DNA from: CAVWXT01 sp963759115
GTDB taxonomy: Bacteria; Planctomycetota; Planctomycetia; Pirellulales; Thermoguttaceae
Assembly (NCBI GenBank): GCA_963759115.1
Contig: CAVWXT010000008.1
Coordinates: 186,001-250,000 of the forward strand
Length of the DNA stretch: 64,000 nucleotides
Reading direction: 5' to 3'
This document shows, in pieces, positions 1 to 10,988 of this stretch. How positions within the stretch are numbered: the first letter of the stretch is position 1; every line of letters begins with the position of its first letter. Position numbers and translations under genes: made by a program. The notes under the pieces are model-generated. The model was given only the letters and a program-made list of their open reading frames with translations. It ran no database searches and was not told where the DNA came from.

Positions 1-415
1 CCATCAGTCCTCCGGAACCGTCAAGGCATAGTCGATCCGTCAAGCTCGACGGGGAGCCAAATTCGGCGCCGACCTGCAGCAGAATCGCCTCGCGCAGCGA
101 CTCCTCCGGGGAAAGTTCCGGCAAGCGCCGTTGAATCTGTCGCGCGAGCTCACCTACCGGTTGCTGCGACCTGGGCTGGGCTAACGCGGAGTTGATCATT
201 TGGGTGATAGCGAGGGAAAGACTGAGCCAAATGAAGACGGCGGCCGCCGCCGACGCGGCAAACTGCCACCTTGGCAACAGCCCGTCACGAGCCAACTCGG
301 CGTGTACGCCACGGAGCACGCGCTGCCGCAAGCCGCTCGAAGGCTCGAGCCGCGGGCCGTTGGCCAGACTGCGTTCCAGTTGTTCGAGTTCAGGAGGTAG
401 TTGGTTGTGTTCCAC
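1..415 (-). CDS. Membrane protein next to ECF sigma factor (3' end outside window)
   Basis: Open reading frame on the minus strand starting at a GTG (413-415) with a G-rich ribosome site just upstream and running off the window edge; 138 codons are visible. About 53 soluble residues are followed by one hydrophobic segment (residues about 54-75, FAASAAAAVFIWLSL), then a more polar region. It lies directly downstream of the sigma factor gene on the same strand, as anti-sigma factors and regulatory membrane partners of ECF sigma factors do. No zinc-binding anti-sigma motif is visible, so the anti-sigma role is inference from context. An in-frame TTG two codons upstream is an alternative start. 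Confidence 0.6.
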   Translation of the reverse strand, partial: MEHNQLPPELEQLERSLANGPRLEPSSGLRQRVLRGVHAELARDGLLPRWQFAASAAAAVFIWLSLSLAITQMINSALAQPRSQQPVGELARQIQRRLPELSPEESLREAILLQVGAEFGSPSSLTDRLCLDGSGGLM

Positions 416-511
416 GATCAATTCCCCCAAGGGAAGCGACGCTGGGGGACTGGTCCATTTTTCGGCGAGGAATCGCGTTCTGCGAGAAAAATATCGACCG
501 AAAACATGGAC

Positions 512-541
512 CTGTCCCCTTCCGCGGCGTAAGGGGGACAG
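512..541 (-). terminator. Hairpin downstream of sigma factor gene
   Basis: A 10-bp inverted repeat (512-521 with 531-540) lies 15 bases beyond the sigma-factor stop. No T tract follows, so termination is only suggested; it may equally be a dispersed repeat. Confidence 0.35.
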
Positions 542-555
542 TCCCCTGTGAACGG

Positions 556-1079
556 TTACGTGCCCTCCAATAAAGTCCTCAATTTCTGCAGGGCGTAGCG
601 GTAACGGCTGGCAGCGGTGTTAATACTCACCCCCATTATTTGGGCAATCTGGGCGAAGGTCAATTCGCCGTCGATTTTCAGGGCAACGACTTCACGCTGT
701 TCGTCGGGCAGCAAGCGGATCGCCTGTCGAAGCCGATGGCAGTCCGGAGTGGCCCGCTCGACCGGGGCAACCGCGTCGTCGACTGCCACGGGAGAGGTCA
801 CGGGTGTTCGCGCCCGCCGCAGGGCGCACCGCCCGGCGCCCGACGCAATGCCGCAAACAGGTAAGCCGTCAGGTCGCGCACGTCGCCCAGCCTTCTGCGC
901 GAACGGACCACGGCCAGAAAGACGTCCTGCACCACGTCCTCCGCGTCCTCGCGGCGGCCCAGGATTCGCCATGCTGCCCGATACATTCGCCCGGAAAAAC
1001 GGTCGTACAACAGCGCAAACGCCCGCTCGTCGCCAGCGGCTAGACTCAATAGCAGTGGGTCAACGCCGGGGCCGTCCAC
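556..1079 (-). CDS. ECF-type RNA polymerase sigma factor (frameshifted)
   Basis: Sigma-70 family, extracytoplasmic-function type. The N-terminal part (about 798-1079) has region 2 (FALLYDRFSGRMYRAA, then REDAEDVVQDVFL). The C-terminal part (556 to about 840) has region 4 with its helix-turn-helix (LPDEQREVVAL, FAQIAQIMGVSINT). The two parts lie in different frames and join in an alanine/arginine-rich linker near 836-845, where a single-base indel is needed. Corrected length is about 174 residues, normal for an ECF factor. The adjacent membrane protein downstream is the likely partner. The inverted repeat at 1151-1176 lies upstream of its start. Confidence 0.8.
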
Positions 1080-1150
1080 TCATTACCCCCGTAGGAGAGA
1101 AGAGCCGAGTCGCCCGGTGGTTTGTCTACCGATCGGCCGGTTTTCTACGA

Positions 1151-1176
1151 GTAGAACGGAATTTGTCTCGTTCTAC
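1151..1176. promoter_or_regulatory. 8-bp inverted repeat upstream of ECF sigma gene
   Basis: GTAGAACG (1151-1158) is repeated in inverted orientation (1169-1176) with a 10-bp spacer, about 75 bp upstream of the sigma-factor start. Size and spacing fit a dimeric repressor operator, but no candidate regulator is known from the window. Confidence 0.35.
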
Positions 1177-1238
1177 CCGTTTTGGCGGAAGAGTCAACGG
1201 AATGAGTATCGTTCGTAACGGTTGAACGGTCAGAGAAC

Positions 1239-1349
1239 GTAGAAGCGGCATCTTGCCGCTTCTTGCCGGCAGGCAGGATACGGACCCATCGCCAAAAACG
1301 CGGCATGATGTCGCGTCTACACAAGAACGCGGCAAGATGCCGCGTCTAC
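1239..1349. repeat. Cluster of GCGGCAAGATGCCGC-type palindromes
   Basis: Three related palindromes are packed between the sigma-factor region and the end of the ATPase gene: 1239-1263 (AGAAGCGGCATCTTGCCGC type), about 1296-1320, and about 1326-1349. The same family lies inside ispG at 16369-16451. The last copy reaches the 3' end of the ATPase gene. Confidence 0.75.
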
Positions 1350-2549
1350 AGGGACGGCATGGAGAACCCCAAGACCCGGCGGACTTCGGCCGGGCTGGTC
1401 AACCCGTCGTCCACCGCCCGGCAGGCGCGCGGCCAGCGGCCGACCGTCCCCGCCTCAGCGGCCAAACGCTCGATCGTGGACGTATCGCCGCGAGCGAGGA
1501 CGGCGCGGGCCAGTTCGCTGCGCGAGAGCGTGATCATCTCCACCAGGAGGAAGCGGCCCAGATAGCCCGTTCCGCCGCACTGGCTACAGCCGTGCGGCGT
1601 CATCACGCGCTGGACGGCCAGCCCCAGCCGTGCGTCCGGATCGTCGTTGGGGCGGGCGCAGGAGCACAATCGTCGCAGCAGCCGCTGATTGAGGATCGCC
1701 AGCAGCCCGCTGCGCAGTACGTACGGTTCGAGGCCCATGTCGAGCAGCCGGCCGACCGTCTCCGCGGCGCTGCCGGCGTGGAAGGTGCTCAGCAGCAGAT
1801 GGCCGGTCAACGACGCCTGGAGCGCCGCCTCGGCCGTGGGCCGGTCGCGGATTTCGCCGACCATGATGACCTCGGGGTCCTGCCGCATGAGGAACCGCAG
1901 GCCGGTGGCAAGGTCCAGGCCGGCCGGCGGATGGACCTGCGACTGGGCCACGCCGCCGACCGCCACTTCGATCGGGTCTTCGATCGAGACCAGGCTCCGC
2001 GCGCCGCTGCGTGTGGCGGGCGATCTCGCGCAGGCAGGCGTAGACGGTGGTGGTCTTGCCGCTTCCCGCCGGCCCGGAAACCAGGATTGCGCCGGACGTC
2101 TCCGCCAATAAGAGGCGCAAGGGATGCAGCACGTCGTCCGGCAGTCCGAGGTCGTCAAGGTGCTGGTAACGCTGCGTGCCGCCGAAGAGCCGCACGACCG
2201 TTCGCTCGCCATACAACGTGGGGAAGGTGCAGACGCGCATTTCCACGTCTTCCTGCGGAAGGCGAATGCGGCCCTCCTGCGGGCGATCGGTGTGGTAGGT
2301 GAGCAGCCCGGCCAGGACCTTCAGCCGGGCGGTGACGTTGGCGGCCAGGCGGGACGGAAAGCAGGCCACCGGCAGAAGCACGCCGTCGAGGCGAAATTTC
2401 AGCTCCAGCCCCGCGCCGGTCGGCTGGAGGTGAATGTCGCTGGCGCCGGCGGCGCGGGCGGCGGCCAGCGCCGCGTCGATCGCGCGCGTGGCGTACTCCG
2501 GATCGGCCGGGTCAAGGCGGGCCAGCTCTCTGTTGAAGCCGTCGGCCAT
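1346..2549 (-). CDS. GspE/PilB-family secretion or pilus ATPase (frameshifted)
   Basis: Type II secretion / type IV pilus assembly ATPase that would power pseudopilus or pilus assembly at the inner membrane. Visible in order: an N-terminal GspE region (ASDIHLQP, FRLDGVLLPV), Walker A (SGPAGSGKTTTVYAC), an aspartate box region, Walker B (EVIMVGEIRD), a His box (LLSTFHAGSAAE), and a zinc-binding four-cysteine module (CSCARP ... CSQCGGTGYLGR). The frame changes once, near 2003-2015, between ARHTQRR and ARSLVSIEDP. About 400 residues after correction, short because the GspE N1 domain is missing. The start is uncertain: ATG at 2549 or 2564. The small gene 2512-2784 overlaps its start, suggesting translational coupling. 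Confidence 0.85.
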
Positions 2550-2784
2550 CTTCCTTCTCGTCATAAGGCAGAGAGAACAACATCTCCACGCCTTCGGCTC
2601 GTCCGGCGGCGTTCTGCGTAAGCCTATCGAGACTGCGGCGAATCTGCAAGCACCGGGGATCGGCGGCCACGGAACCTTCGGCCCGGTCAATCCGATCTAA
2701 CGCCGCCGCCAACTGGATCAACAGCGAGCGAATACCGAGGAACTCGCGGTCCAGCACTTCCGTGGCGGACACTGGAATGGGCAT
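2512..2784 (-). CDS. Small conserved hypothetical protein
   Basis: 90 residues, starting MPIPVSATEV, mostly helical in composition with no signal peptide or membrane segment. It overlaps the start of the ATPase gene by about 40 bp on the same strand, an arrangement typical of translational coupling. I do not recognise a named domain; small proteins of this look recur in planctomycetes. A role in the same secretion/pilus machinery is inference from position only. Confidence 0.55.
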   Translation of the reverse strand: MPIPVSATEVLDREFLGIRSLLIQLAAALDRIDRAEGSVAADPRCLQIRRSLDRLTQNAAGRAEGVEMLFSLPYDEKEDGRRLQQRAGPP

Positions 2785-2876
2785 GGCAAACTCCCTGCCA
2801 TCGACTTAATGAAATCCCGCAGAACCAGCGGGCGGCTCTGCGGGGGTGCAATCGTCGTCTTGGATTCCCCAAACGG

Positions 2877-4388
2877 TCAATAACGATGGTACATCGTGGG
2901 CGGCGTGCTGGAGGGCGTGCTCGAGGGCGTGCTCGACGGCGCGGGCGTGCCGGCCGGCGTGCCTCCCGGCGGCTGCCGTGGCTTGAACACGTCGCTGACC
3001 GAGCCCGTGGACTTCTTCGGCACGCCTTCCTCGGGCTTGGCGGCGAAGTCCTTGGGGTTGGCGCCGGCGCCGTAGCGGACGACCGGGCTTTGGTTCTTCC
3101 AGCCCATGCGCTGCAGCAGTTCGCCCAATTGCAGAAATTGAACGCCGAAGCGTTTGGCGTTGTCCTGCATTTTGGAGTAAGGTTCCACCTGGCCGGGGAA
3201 GCCCGCTTCGCCCGGGTCGCCACCGAGGATCAGGAATCGCGTATTCACGTTGATCGAGCCCACGATCTTGTCGGTCTTCTCGTCGACATAAGCATCGACG
3301 ACGCCGTCGTTCAGCTTGATGAGGTCCATCAAGGTCTGTAGATGGCTCTTGCCGTCGCCGTAGATATCCATATAGCCGGCCAGGGCGAAGTGCTTCTTCT
3401 GGCCGGGGGCCCACATCGGCGTGTGGATCTTGTCGCCCGGGATGATCGGGTCGGAGATGTTGTCTTCAAGAACGCGGGCTTCGGCCAGATGATCGCCAAG
3501 GATTTGCGTGACCTCGATTTTCGCCTTCTGGCCGCTGCCGCTCGCCAAGTTGGCGGGGTCGGGTGGATAGACGCTGAAGGTGACCTGCCGCGGCAGGGAA
3601 TCGGCCCGACCCAGGTTGATCCACACGATGGAGTTCCGTTGGTCCACCCAGCGGATGTCGCCGTCGAAGCTGTCGATCTTCGTGCTCTTTATCGTTGCGA
3701 GATCCGCCGACTGCTTGTCGATCACGTCGATGAGCCTCTTGTTGCGGGTTCCGGCCTCCGTGACTTGGGCATCCGACTTCGCCTTTTCGGCCGCGGCTTC
3801 CTTGCGGATACTCTGCACGGTGGTCAGCAGCCCGTTTTCATCCTTGTCGGTTCGGGCGCGATCGGCCTTGAACTTCTCGCGTTCGGCAGCCAAATCGCGG
3901 GCCGCCGCTTCGCTGGCCTTCTTGAAATCCTCGATCTGCGGCTGCTTGCTCGCCTCGAAAACCGCGATCTGCGTGTGCAGATCCTCAATCTGCTTCTTGG
4001 CATCGCTCAACAAGCCGTTCTTTTCGTCGATCGTCTCCTGCATCTTGGCCAACAGGCGGCGGTAGACCCGGTCCTCCTCGGGATAGCTGCCGCCGAACCT
4101 GGTCATCTCTTGCTTGAAGTTGGGCGGCTCGGGTTTGTCCGTGTCGGCTAGGAACGCATCGACCTTGTCGGTTTCGGCCAGGCCGATCGCCTTCTTCAGT
4201 TTGGTCACGTCGTTGGCGCTCTCGGTGGCCAGTTGTCCTTTCTTGCTCGCGTCGGCAAGATTGCCCTTGGCCTTGGCGTCGGCGTCGGCATACTCCCGGT
4301 ACCAATAGTAGGTCGTCCCGGCCAAGACGACCGTGAGCATGACAGAAACGATCAAGGCGATCTGGAGACCTTGGTTTTCGCGGGCCAT
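2877..4388 (-). CDS. Membrane-anchored coiled-coil protein, conserved hypothetical
   Basis: Intact 503-residue frame. Residues about 8-30 form one transmembrane helix (IALIVSVMLTVVLAGTTYYW) near the N-terminus. A long charged helical region (about 35-235) rich in Lys, Glu, Ala and Gln suits a coiled coil. A folded region (about 240-440) follows, and the tail has Thr/Pro/Ser repeats (STPSSTPSSTPP). This suggests a single-pass protein with a large extracytoplasmic or cytoplasmic coiled coil. The function is unknown. Upstream (4389-4779) there is no other gene. Confidence 0.75.
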   Translation of the reverse strand: MARENQGLQIALIVSVMLTVVLAGTTYYWYREYADADAKAKGNLADASKKGQLATESANDVTKLKKAIGLAETDKVDAFLADTDKPEPPNFKQEMTRFGGSYPEEDRVYRRLLAKMQETIDEKNGLLSDAKKQIEDLHTQIAVFEASKQPQIEDFKKASEAAARDLAAEREKFKADRARTDKDENGLLTTVQSIRKEAAAEKAKSDAQVTEAGTRNKRLIDVIDKQSADLATIKSTKIDSFDGDIRWVDQRNSIVWINLGRADSLPRQVTFSVYPPDPANLASGSGQKAKIEVTQILGDHLAEARVLEDNISDPIIPGDKIHTPMWAPGQKKHFALAGYMDIYGDGKSHLQTLMDLIKLNDGVVDAYVDEKTDKIVGSINVNTRFLILGGDPGEAGFPGQVEPYSKMQDNAKRFGVQFLQLGELLQRMGWKNQSPVVRYGAGANPKDFAAKPEEGVPKKSTGSVSDVFKPRQPPGGTPAGTPAPSSTPSSTPSSTPPTMYHRY

Positions 4389-4779
4389 GACTAGCGTGCT
4401 CCTTGAGGGCTACGGCATTGCGCCACCGATACCGACGGCGGGAATGCGAAGAATATCGCTCGTTCACCATTTCCGGGTGGTTCGTTCCGCAAGAGACACC
4501 ACCGCGAAAACGGCGAGACTTCGAACCTGGAACCTACCCCCGATTTTACCCAGCTTATACCCCAGTGTCAACGAAACGCCGTCGAGGCCCTGGTGTAGCA
4601 TCGACGACTACTCATACAGAGGGGGTGTGCTCTTCCGTCTCACGGTTTCCTGGCTGGGACACGATTGGCCGGCTGCACTGCCGTGGCCCGGTTGCGTACT
4701 GCTTGGCTACGGCCCAGAATGAATCCTTGTTCTAGCGCGGCACAGCCGCAACCAATGTTTTCTGACAACGCGTTTTTTC
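4389..4779. other. Gene-free stretch
   Basis: No credible coding frame. It separates the divergently transcribed coiled-coil protein (minus) and polA (plus), so it must hold both promoters, but no clear -35/-10 pair could be picked by eye. Confidence 0.5.
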
Positions 4780-4911
4780 CTAGCCCAGGCGTTTACGCCT
4801 GCGGAATCAAGCCCAAGACCTCCCTCTTTTTCCGTCCGGCCCCCTTAAGGGGGCCAAACGAAAAAGACAAGCGAGAGCTTTCCTTTCCACAGGCGTAAAC
4901 GCCTGGGCTAG
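4780..4911. repeat. 132-bp element with 22-bp perfect inverted ends
   Basis: Positions 4780-4801 and 4890-4911 are perfect inverted copies, each itself almost palindromic (AGGCGTTTACGCCT). Between them lies a C/G palindrome (CCCCCTTAAGGGGG). It looks like a small non-coding mobile element (MITE-like) or a dispersed intergenic repeat in the polA leader. Confidence 0.75.
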
Positions 4912-4935
4912 AGAAAAGCTGAGCGACCCACGTTC

Positions 4936-7927
<2,992 letters not shown>

Positions 7928-7935
<8 letters not shown>

Positions 7936-8009
7936 TGGCTAGTGGCTAGTGGCTAGTGTCCGACAGAGGCGCACTATCCACTATCCACTAACCACTAGCC
8001 ACTAACCAC
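7928..8009. repeat. Inverted heptamer array between polA and coaE
   Basis: Left arm: four GTGGCTA-type 7-bp units from 7928. Right arm: five TATCCAC/TAACCAC-type units to 8009, inverted, with a 13-bp spacer. The polA stop codon (7933-7935) is inside the left arm, and the coaE start lies 7 bp after the right arm, so the array is the whole intergenic gap. Confidence 0.85.
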
Positions 8010-8015
8010 TAATGA

Positions 8016-8614
8016 ATGCGAATCATTGGCATCCTGGGCGGAGTGGCTAGCGGAAAGAGCATGGTCGCCCGGCAATTCGAACGCTTGGGCGCGAAAGTGC
8101 TCGATGCGGATCGGGCGGGACATGAGGCATTGCGGCTGCCGCACGTCGAGAAGGCGGTGCGACGGCGATGGGGGGACGCGGTCTTCGGTCCGGACGGGCG
8201 GATCGACCGGGCGCGATTGGCCCGCGTCGTGTTCGCCGCCGGAGCAGACGGCCAACGAGAGCGAACACACCTGGAAGAGTTGACTCATCCGGAAATCACC
8301 CGTTTGATTGAAGAGCAAGCCACGGAGTTGGCGGCGAAGGAAACCGCGGTCACGGTGCTGGATGCCCCGCTGTTGCTGGAGGCCGGCTGGGGCGAATTGT
8401 GCGATAAGAGGGTGTTTGTCGAGGCGCCGCGGGAGACGCGGCTGAAGCGGGCGATGGCCCGCGGTTGGGGAGAGGAGGAATTTACGGCCCGTGAGGCGCG
8501 CAGGAATCGTTAGACCGCAAGCGGACGTGTGCCGATGCGATAATAGACAACTCCGGTTCGCCGGAACGGACGCGAGCTCAGGTCGAGCAGGTTTGGGCGT
8601 CCCTCATCCGCTGA
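8016..8614 (+). CDS. coaE: Dephospho-CoA kinase (frameshifted near 3' end)
   Basis: Catalyses the last step of coenzyme A synthesis, phosphorylation of dephospho-CoA. The P-loop is at the N-terminus (GILGGVASGKSMVA), followed by the CoaE lid and base-binding segments (LDADRAGHEAL, ELTHPEIT, VLDAPLLLEAGW). The uncorrected frame stops at 8513 after AREARRNR. A one-base correction near 8500 restores the typical tail (QESLDRKRTCADAIIDNSG ... EQVWASLIR) and a TGA at 8612-8614, giving about 199 residues, the usual family length. It lies 80 bp after polA on the same strand. Confidence 0.93.
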
Positions 8615-8692
8615 TTCCCACCCCGATGGCTGTTTCCTCCTGGAGTCGGCGCAGTTCCGACGGGTCGTTTGGGTGCTTATTGGAGATAACCT

Positions 8693-8938
8693 ATGTCACC
8701 GCAGTCAAAGACGATCACCGTCCCGCCGATGGAACTGAGTCTGGATCAGTTTCTTGCCATCATTCGACAACTCGACGAGCCTGCCCGCGTTCAGGTGGCT
8801 CGCATCCTGGCGGAAACCGGGATGGATGCGGAGTTGCGGGACCTCATCGAGCAACTGGCGCAAACTTTGCCGGCAGACGACGTTGGCGACATGGAGATCC
8901 AGGCGGAGATCAACGCCCTTCGTAGGGAAGGCAGATAG
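8693..8938 (+). CDS. Small protein paired with PIN-domain protein (putative antitoxin)
   Basis: 81 residues, acidic and helical, with a GGAGAT ribosome site 6-10 bp before the ATG. No clear DNA-binding motif is visible. It sits 6 bp upstream of the PIN-domain gene, in the usual antitoxin-first order of VapBC-like modules. The antitoxin role is inference from position and size. Confidence 0.6.
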   Translation: MSPQSKTITVPPMELSLDQFLAIIRQLDEPARVQVARILAETGMDAELRDLIEQLAQTLPADDVGDMEIQAEINALRREGR

Positions 8939-8944
8939 CCGCCC

Positions 8945-9364
8945 ATGCAAAAAATCGTCGTGGATACGAACATCTGGATTCGGGCGTTGTTGTCGGGACG
9001 CGCCACGCTACCGGTCCTGGAAGCTTGGCGAGCAGGCAGGTTTCAGGTCGTTATCAGCGAGTCGTTGCTCGACGAGCTCGACCACGTGTGGCAACGTCCG
9101 CGATTGAAGGAGCATATCGACTCCAAGCAGGCAAAACGGTTGCTTGCCCAATTGCGATGGCGGGGAGTTTGGGTGACGCCAACCACTGTTCCACCGCGCT
9201 GCCGCGATCCGCAAGACCATCCCGTCTTGGCAGCCGCAATCGACGGTTTCGCAAATGCCATTGTCACGGGAGACGCCGACCTGCGCACGATGAGGGCTTG
9301 CGCGGAGATGGCGAAGCACGGGATCGAGATTTGGGGCATCAACACCTTGCTGGCGCGAGTTTGA
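8945..9364 (+). CDS. PIN-domain protein, putative toxin ribonuclease
   Basis: 139 residues. PIN-fold acidic positions are visible: VVDTNIWIRAL at the N-terminus, ESLLDEL (about 38-44), and D/TGDADL near residue 108-112 (AIVTGDADLRTM). This matches the COG1569-type putative toxin PIN family, Mg-dependent single-strand RNases. It follows a small acidic protein by 6 bp, forming a probable toxin-antitoxin pair. Activity and target RNA are not visible from sequence. Confidence 0.75.
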   Translation: MQKIVVDTNIWIRALLSGRATLPVLEAWRAGRFQVVISESLLDELDHVWQRPRLKEHIDSKQAKRLLAQLRWRGVWVTPTTVPPRCRDPQDHPVLAAAIDGFANAIVTGDADLRTMRACAEMAKHGIEIWGINTLLARV

Positions 9365-9471
9365 GCGTTACGGAACCTTTTCGATGTGTCGCTAATTCAA
9401 CCATGTAGTTCCCCATCCCGCCGCTGGCGCCTTCCGCGCCGGCCGATCGACTTTTCAGGAGTAGTGCGAAC

Positions 9472-10950
9472 ATGAACCCCGACAATCAGACAACCAACGA
9501 GAACCAAGAAACGGAAACTGAGCCACGCGATGCGGCCGAGGCCCCGTTCTTGCCGTCGGTCGATGAGGCGATTCGAGCCTTGGAAAAGGAAGAGCCCCTC
9601 TCCCTGGCCGAAGAAATTGCCGCCGAGGGCAAGGCGGGCCGCGACGACATCCACGACCGCTATGAGCAGATCAAGCAGTCCGGCGATACCCACATCGCCG
9701 AGTTGCAGCGGATGTCGATGGCCGAATTAATCGACGAGGCCCGCAAGGACAACCTCACCGATTACGCCGGCATCAAGAAGCAGGACCTCATCTTCAAGAT
9801 CCTCAAGGAGCGGGTGAAACTCAACGGGCTGATGTACGGGGAAGGGACGCTGGAGGTCTTGCCCGACGGCTTCGGCTTCCTCCGCAGTCCCGACTATCAC
9901 TATCTCTCCTGCCCCGACGACATTTACGTCTCGCCCAGCCAAATCCGCCGCTTCGGGCTGAAAACGGGGGCCACCGTCTCCGGCCAGATCCGCCCGCCCA
10001 AGGAGAACGAGCGCTACTTCGCCCTGTTGCGCGTCGAGGCGATCAATTACCAGGACCCGAACCTCCTGAGCAGCAAGATCCCGTTCGACGAACTGACGCC
10101 GCTGCACCCCGACCTGCGGATCGTCATGGAAACCACGCCGGACGAGGTGGAGATGCGGGTGGTCGATTTGATCGTGCCCATCGGCTTCGGTCAGCGAGGA
10201 TTGATCGTCAGCCCGCCCCGCGCCGGCAAGACCATCCTGATGCAGAAAATGGCCAAGGCGGCGCTGAAGAATTACCCCGACTTGTATGTCTTCATGCTCC
10301 TGATCGACGAGCGGCCGGAAGAGGTCACCGACATGGAGCGCGAGGTGAAGGGCCCTAACTGCGAAGTGATCAGTTCCACGTTCGACGAGCCGGCCACGCG
10401 ACACATCCAGGTGTCGGAAATGGTGCTGGAAAAGGCCAAGCGAATGGTGGAGTACGGTTACGACGTGCTGATCTTCTTGGACTCGATCACCCGGCTGGCC
10501 CGGGCGTGGAACTCCGAGTGCCCGCCGTCGGGCAAGCTCCTGTCCGGCGGCGTCGACGCCAACGCCCTGACGCGGCCCAAGCGGTTCTTCGGCTCCGCCC
10601 GCAAAGTGGAAGAGGGCGGCTCGCTGACGGTCATCGGCACCGCGCTGGTGGAGACGGGCAGCCGTATGGACGAAGTGATCTTCGAGGAATTCAAGGGAAC
10701 CGGCAACCAGGAGATCGTGTTGGACCGCAAGTTGGTCGACAAACGCATCTGGCCGAGCATCGACATCAACCGCAGCGGCACACGGAAGGAAGAGATGCTG
10801 CTGGACCCCGAGGAGCATCGCCGGGTGTGCATCCTCCGCCGGGTGCTGAACGACATGAACCCGCCCGACGCCATGGAGCTTCTGGTCGGCCGGCTGCAAA
10901 AGACCAAGAGCAACGCCGAGTTCCTCATGAGCATGAACATGAAGATGTAG
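9472..10950 (+). CDS. rho: Transcription termination factor Rho
   Basis: RNA-dependent ATPase/helicase that terminates transcription. Intact 492 residues, longer than E. coli Rho (419) because of a charged N-terminal extension. Rho N domain at about residues 80-118 (MAELIDEARKDNL). Cold-shock-like RNA-binding domain at about 125-190 (LPDGFGFLRSPDYHYL). Walker A at about 245 (SPPRAGKTILMQKMAK), Walker B (VLIFLDSITRLARAWN), and the C-terminal Q/R-loop region. A good ribosome site (CAGGAG) precedes the ATG. Confidence 0.97.
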   Translation: MNPDNQTTNENQETETEPRDAAEAPFLPSVDEAIRALEKEEPLSLAEEIAAEGKAGRDDIHDRYEQIKQSGDTHIAELQRMSMAELIDEARKDNLTDYAGIKKQDLIFKILKERVKLNGLMYGEGTLEVLPDGFGFLRSPDYHYLSCPDDIYVSPSQIRRFGLKTGATVSGQIRPPKENERYFALLRVEAINYQDPNLLSSKIPFDELTPLHPDLRIVMETTPDEVEMRVVDLIVPIGFGQRGLIVSPPRAGKTILMQKMAKAALKNYPDLYVFMLLIDERPEEVTDMEREVKGPNCEVISSTFDEPATRHIQVSEMVLEKAKRMVEYGYDVLIFLDSITRLARAWNSECPPSGKLLSGGVDANALTRPKRFFGSARKVEEGGSLTVIGTALVETGSRMDEVIFEEFKGTGNQEIVLDRKLVDKRIWPSIDINRSGTRKEEMLLDPEEHRRVCILRRVLNDMNPPDAMELLVGRLQKTKSNAEFLMSMNMKM

Positions 10951-10988
10951 GAAGCGACCAACGCCGCCTCGGCGAAGCGAGGGAGTTC

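Noticed and set aside
1..415. Anti-sigma factor with zinc motif
   Set aside because: No HxxxCxxC motif in the visible part; kept as membrane partner by context only.
617..1225. Plus-strand frame over the sigma gene
   Set aside because: Shadow of the minus-strand sigma factor; low-complexity translation without family features.
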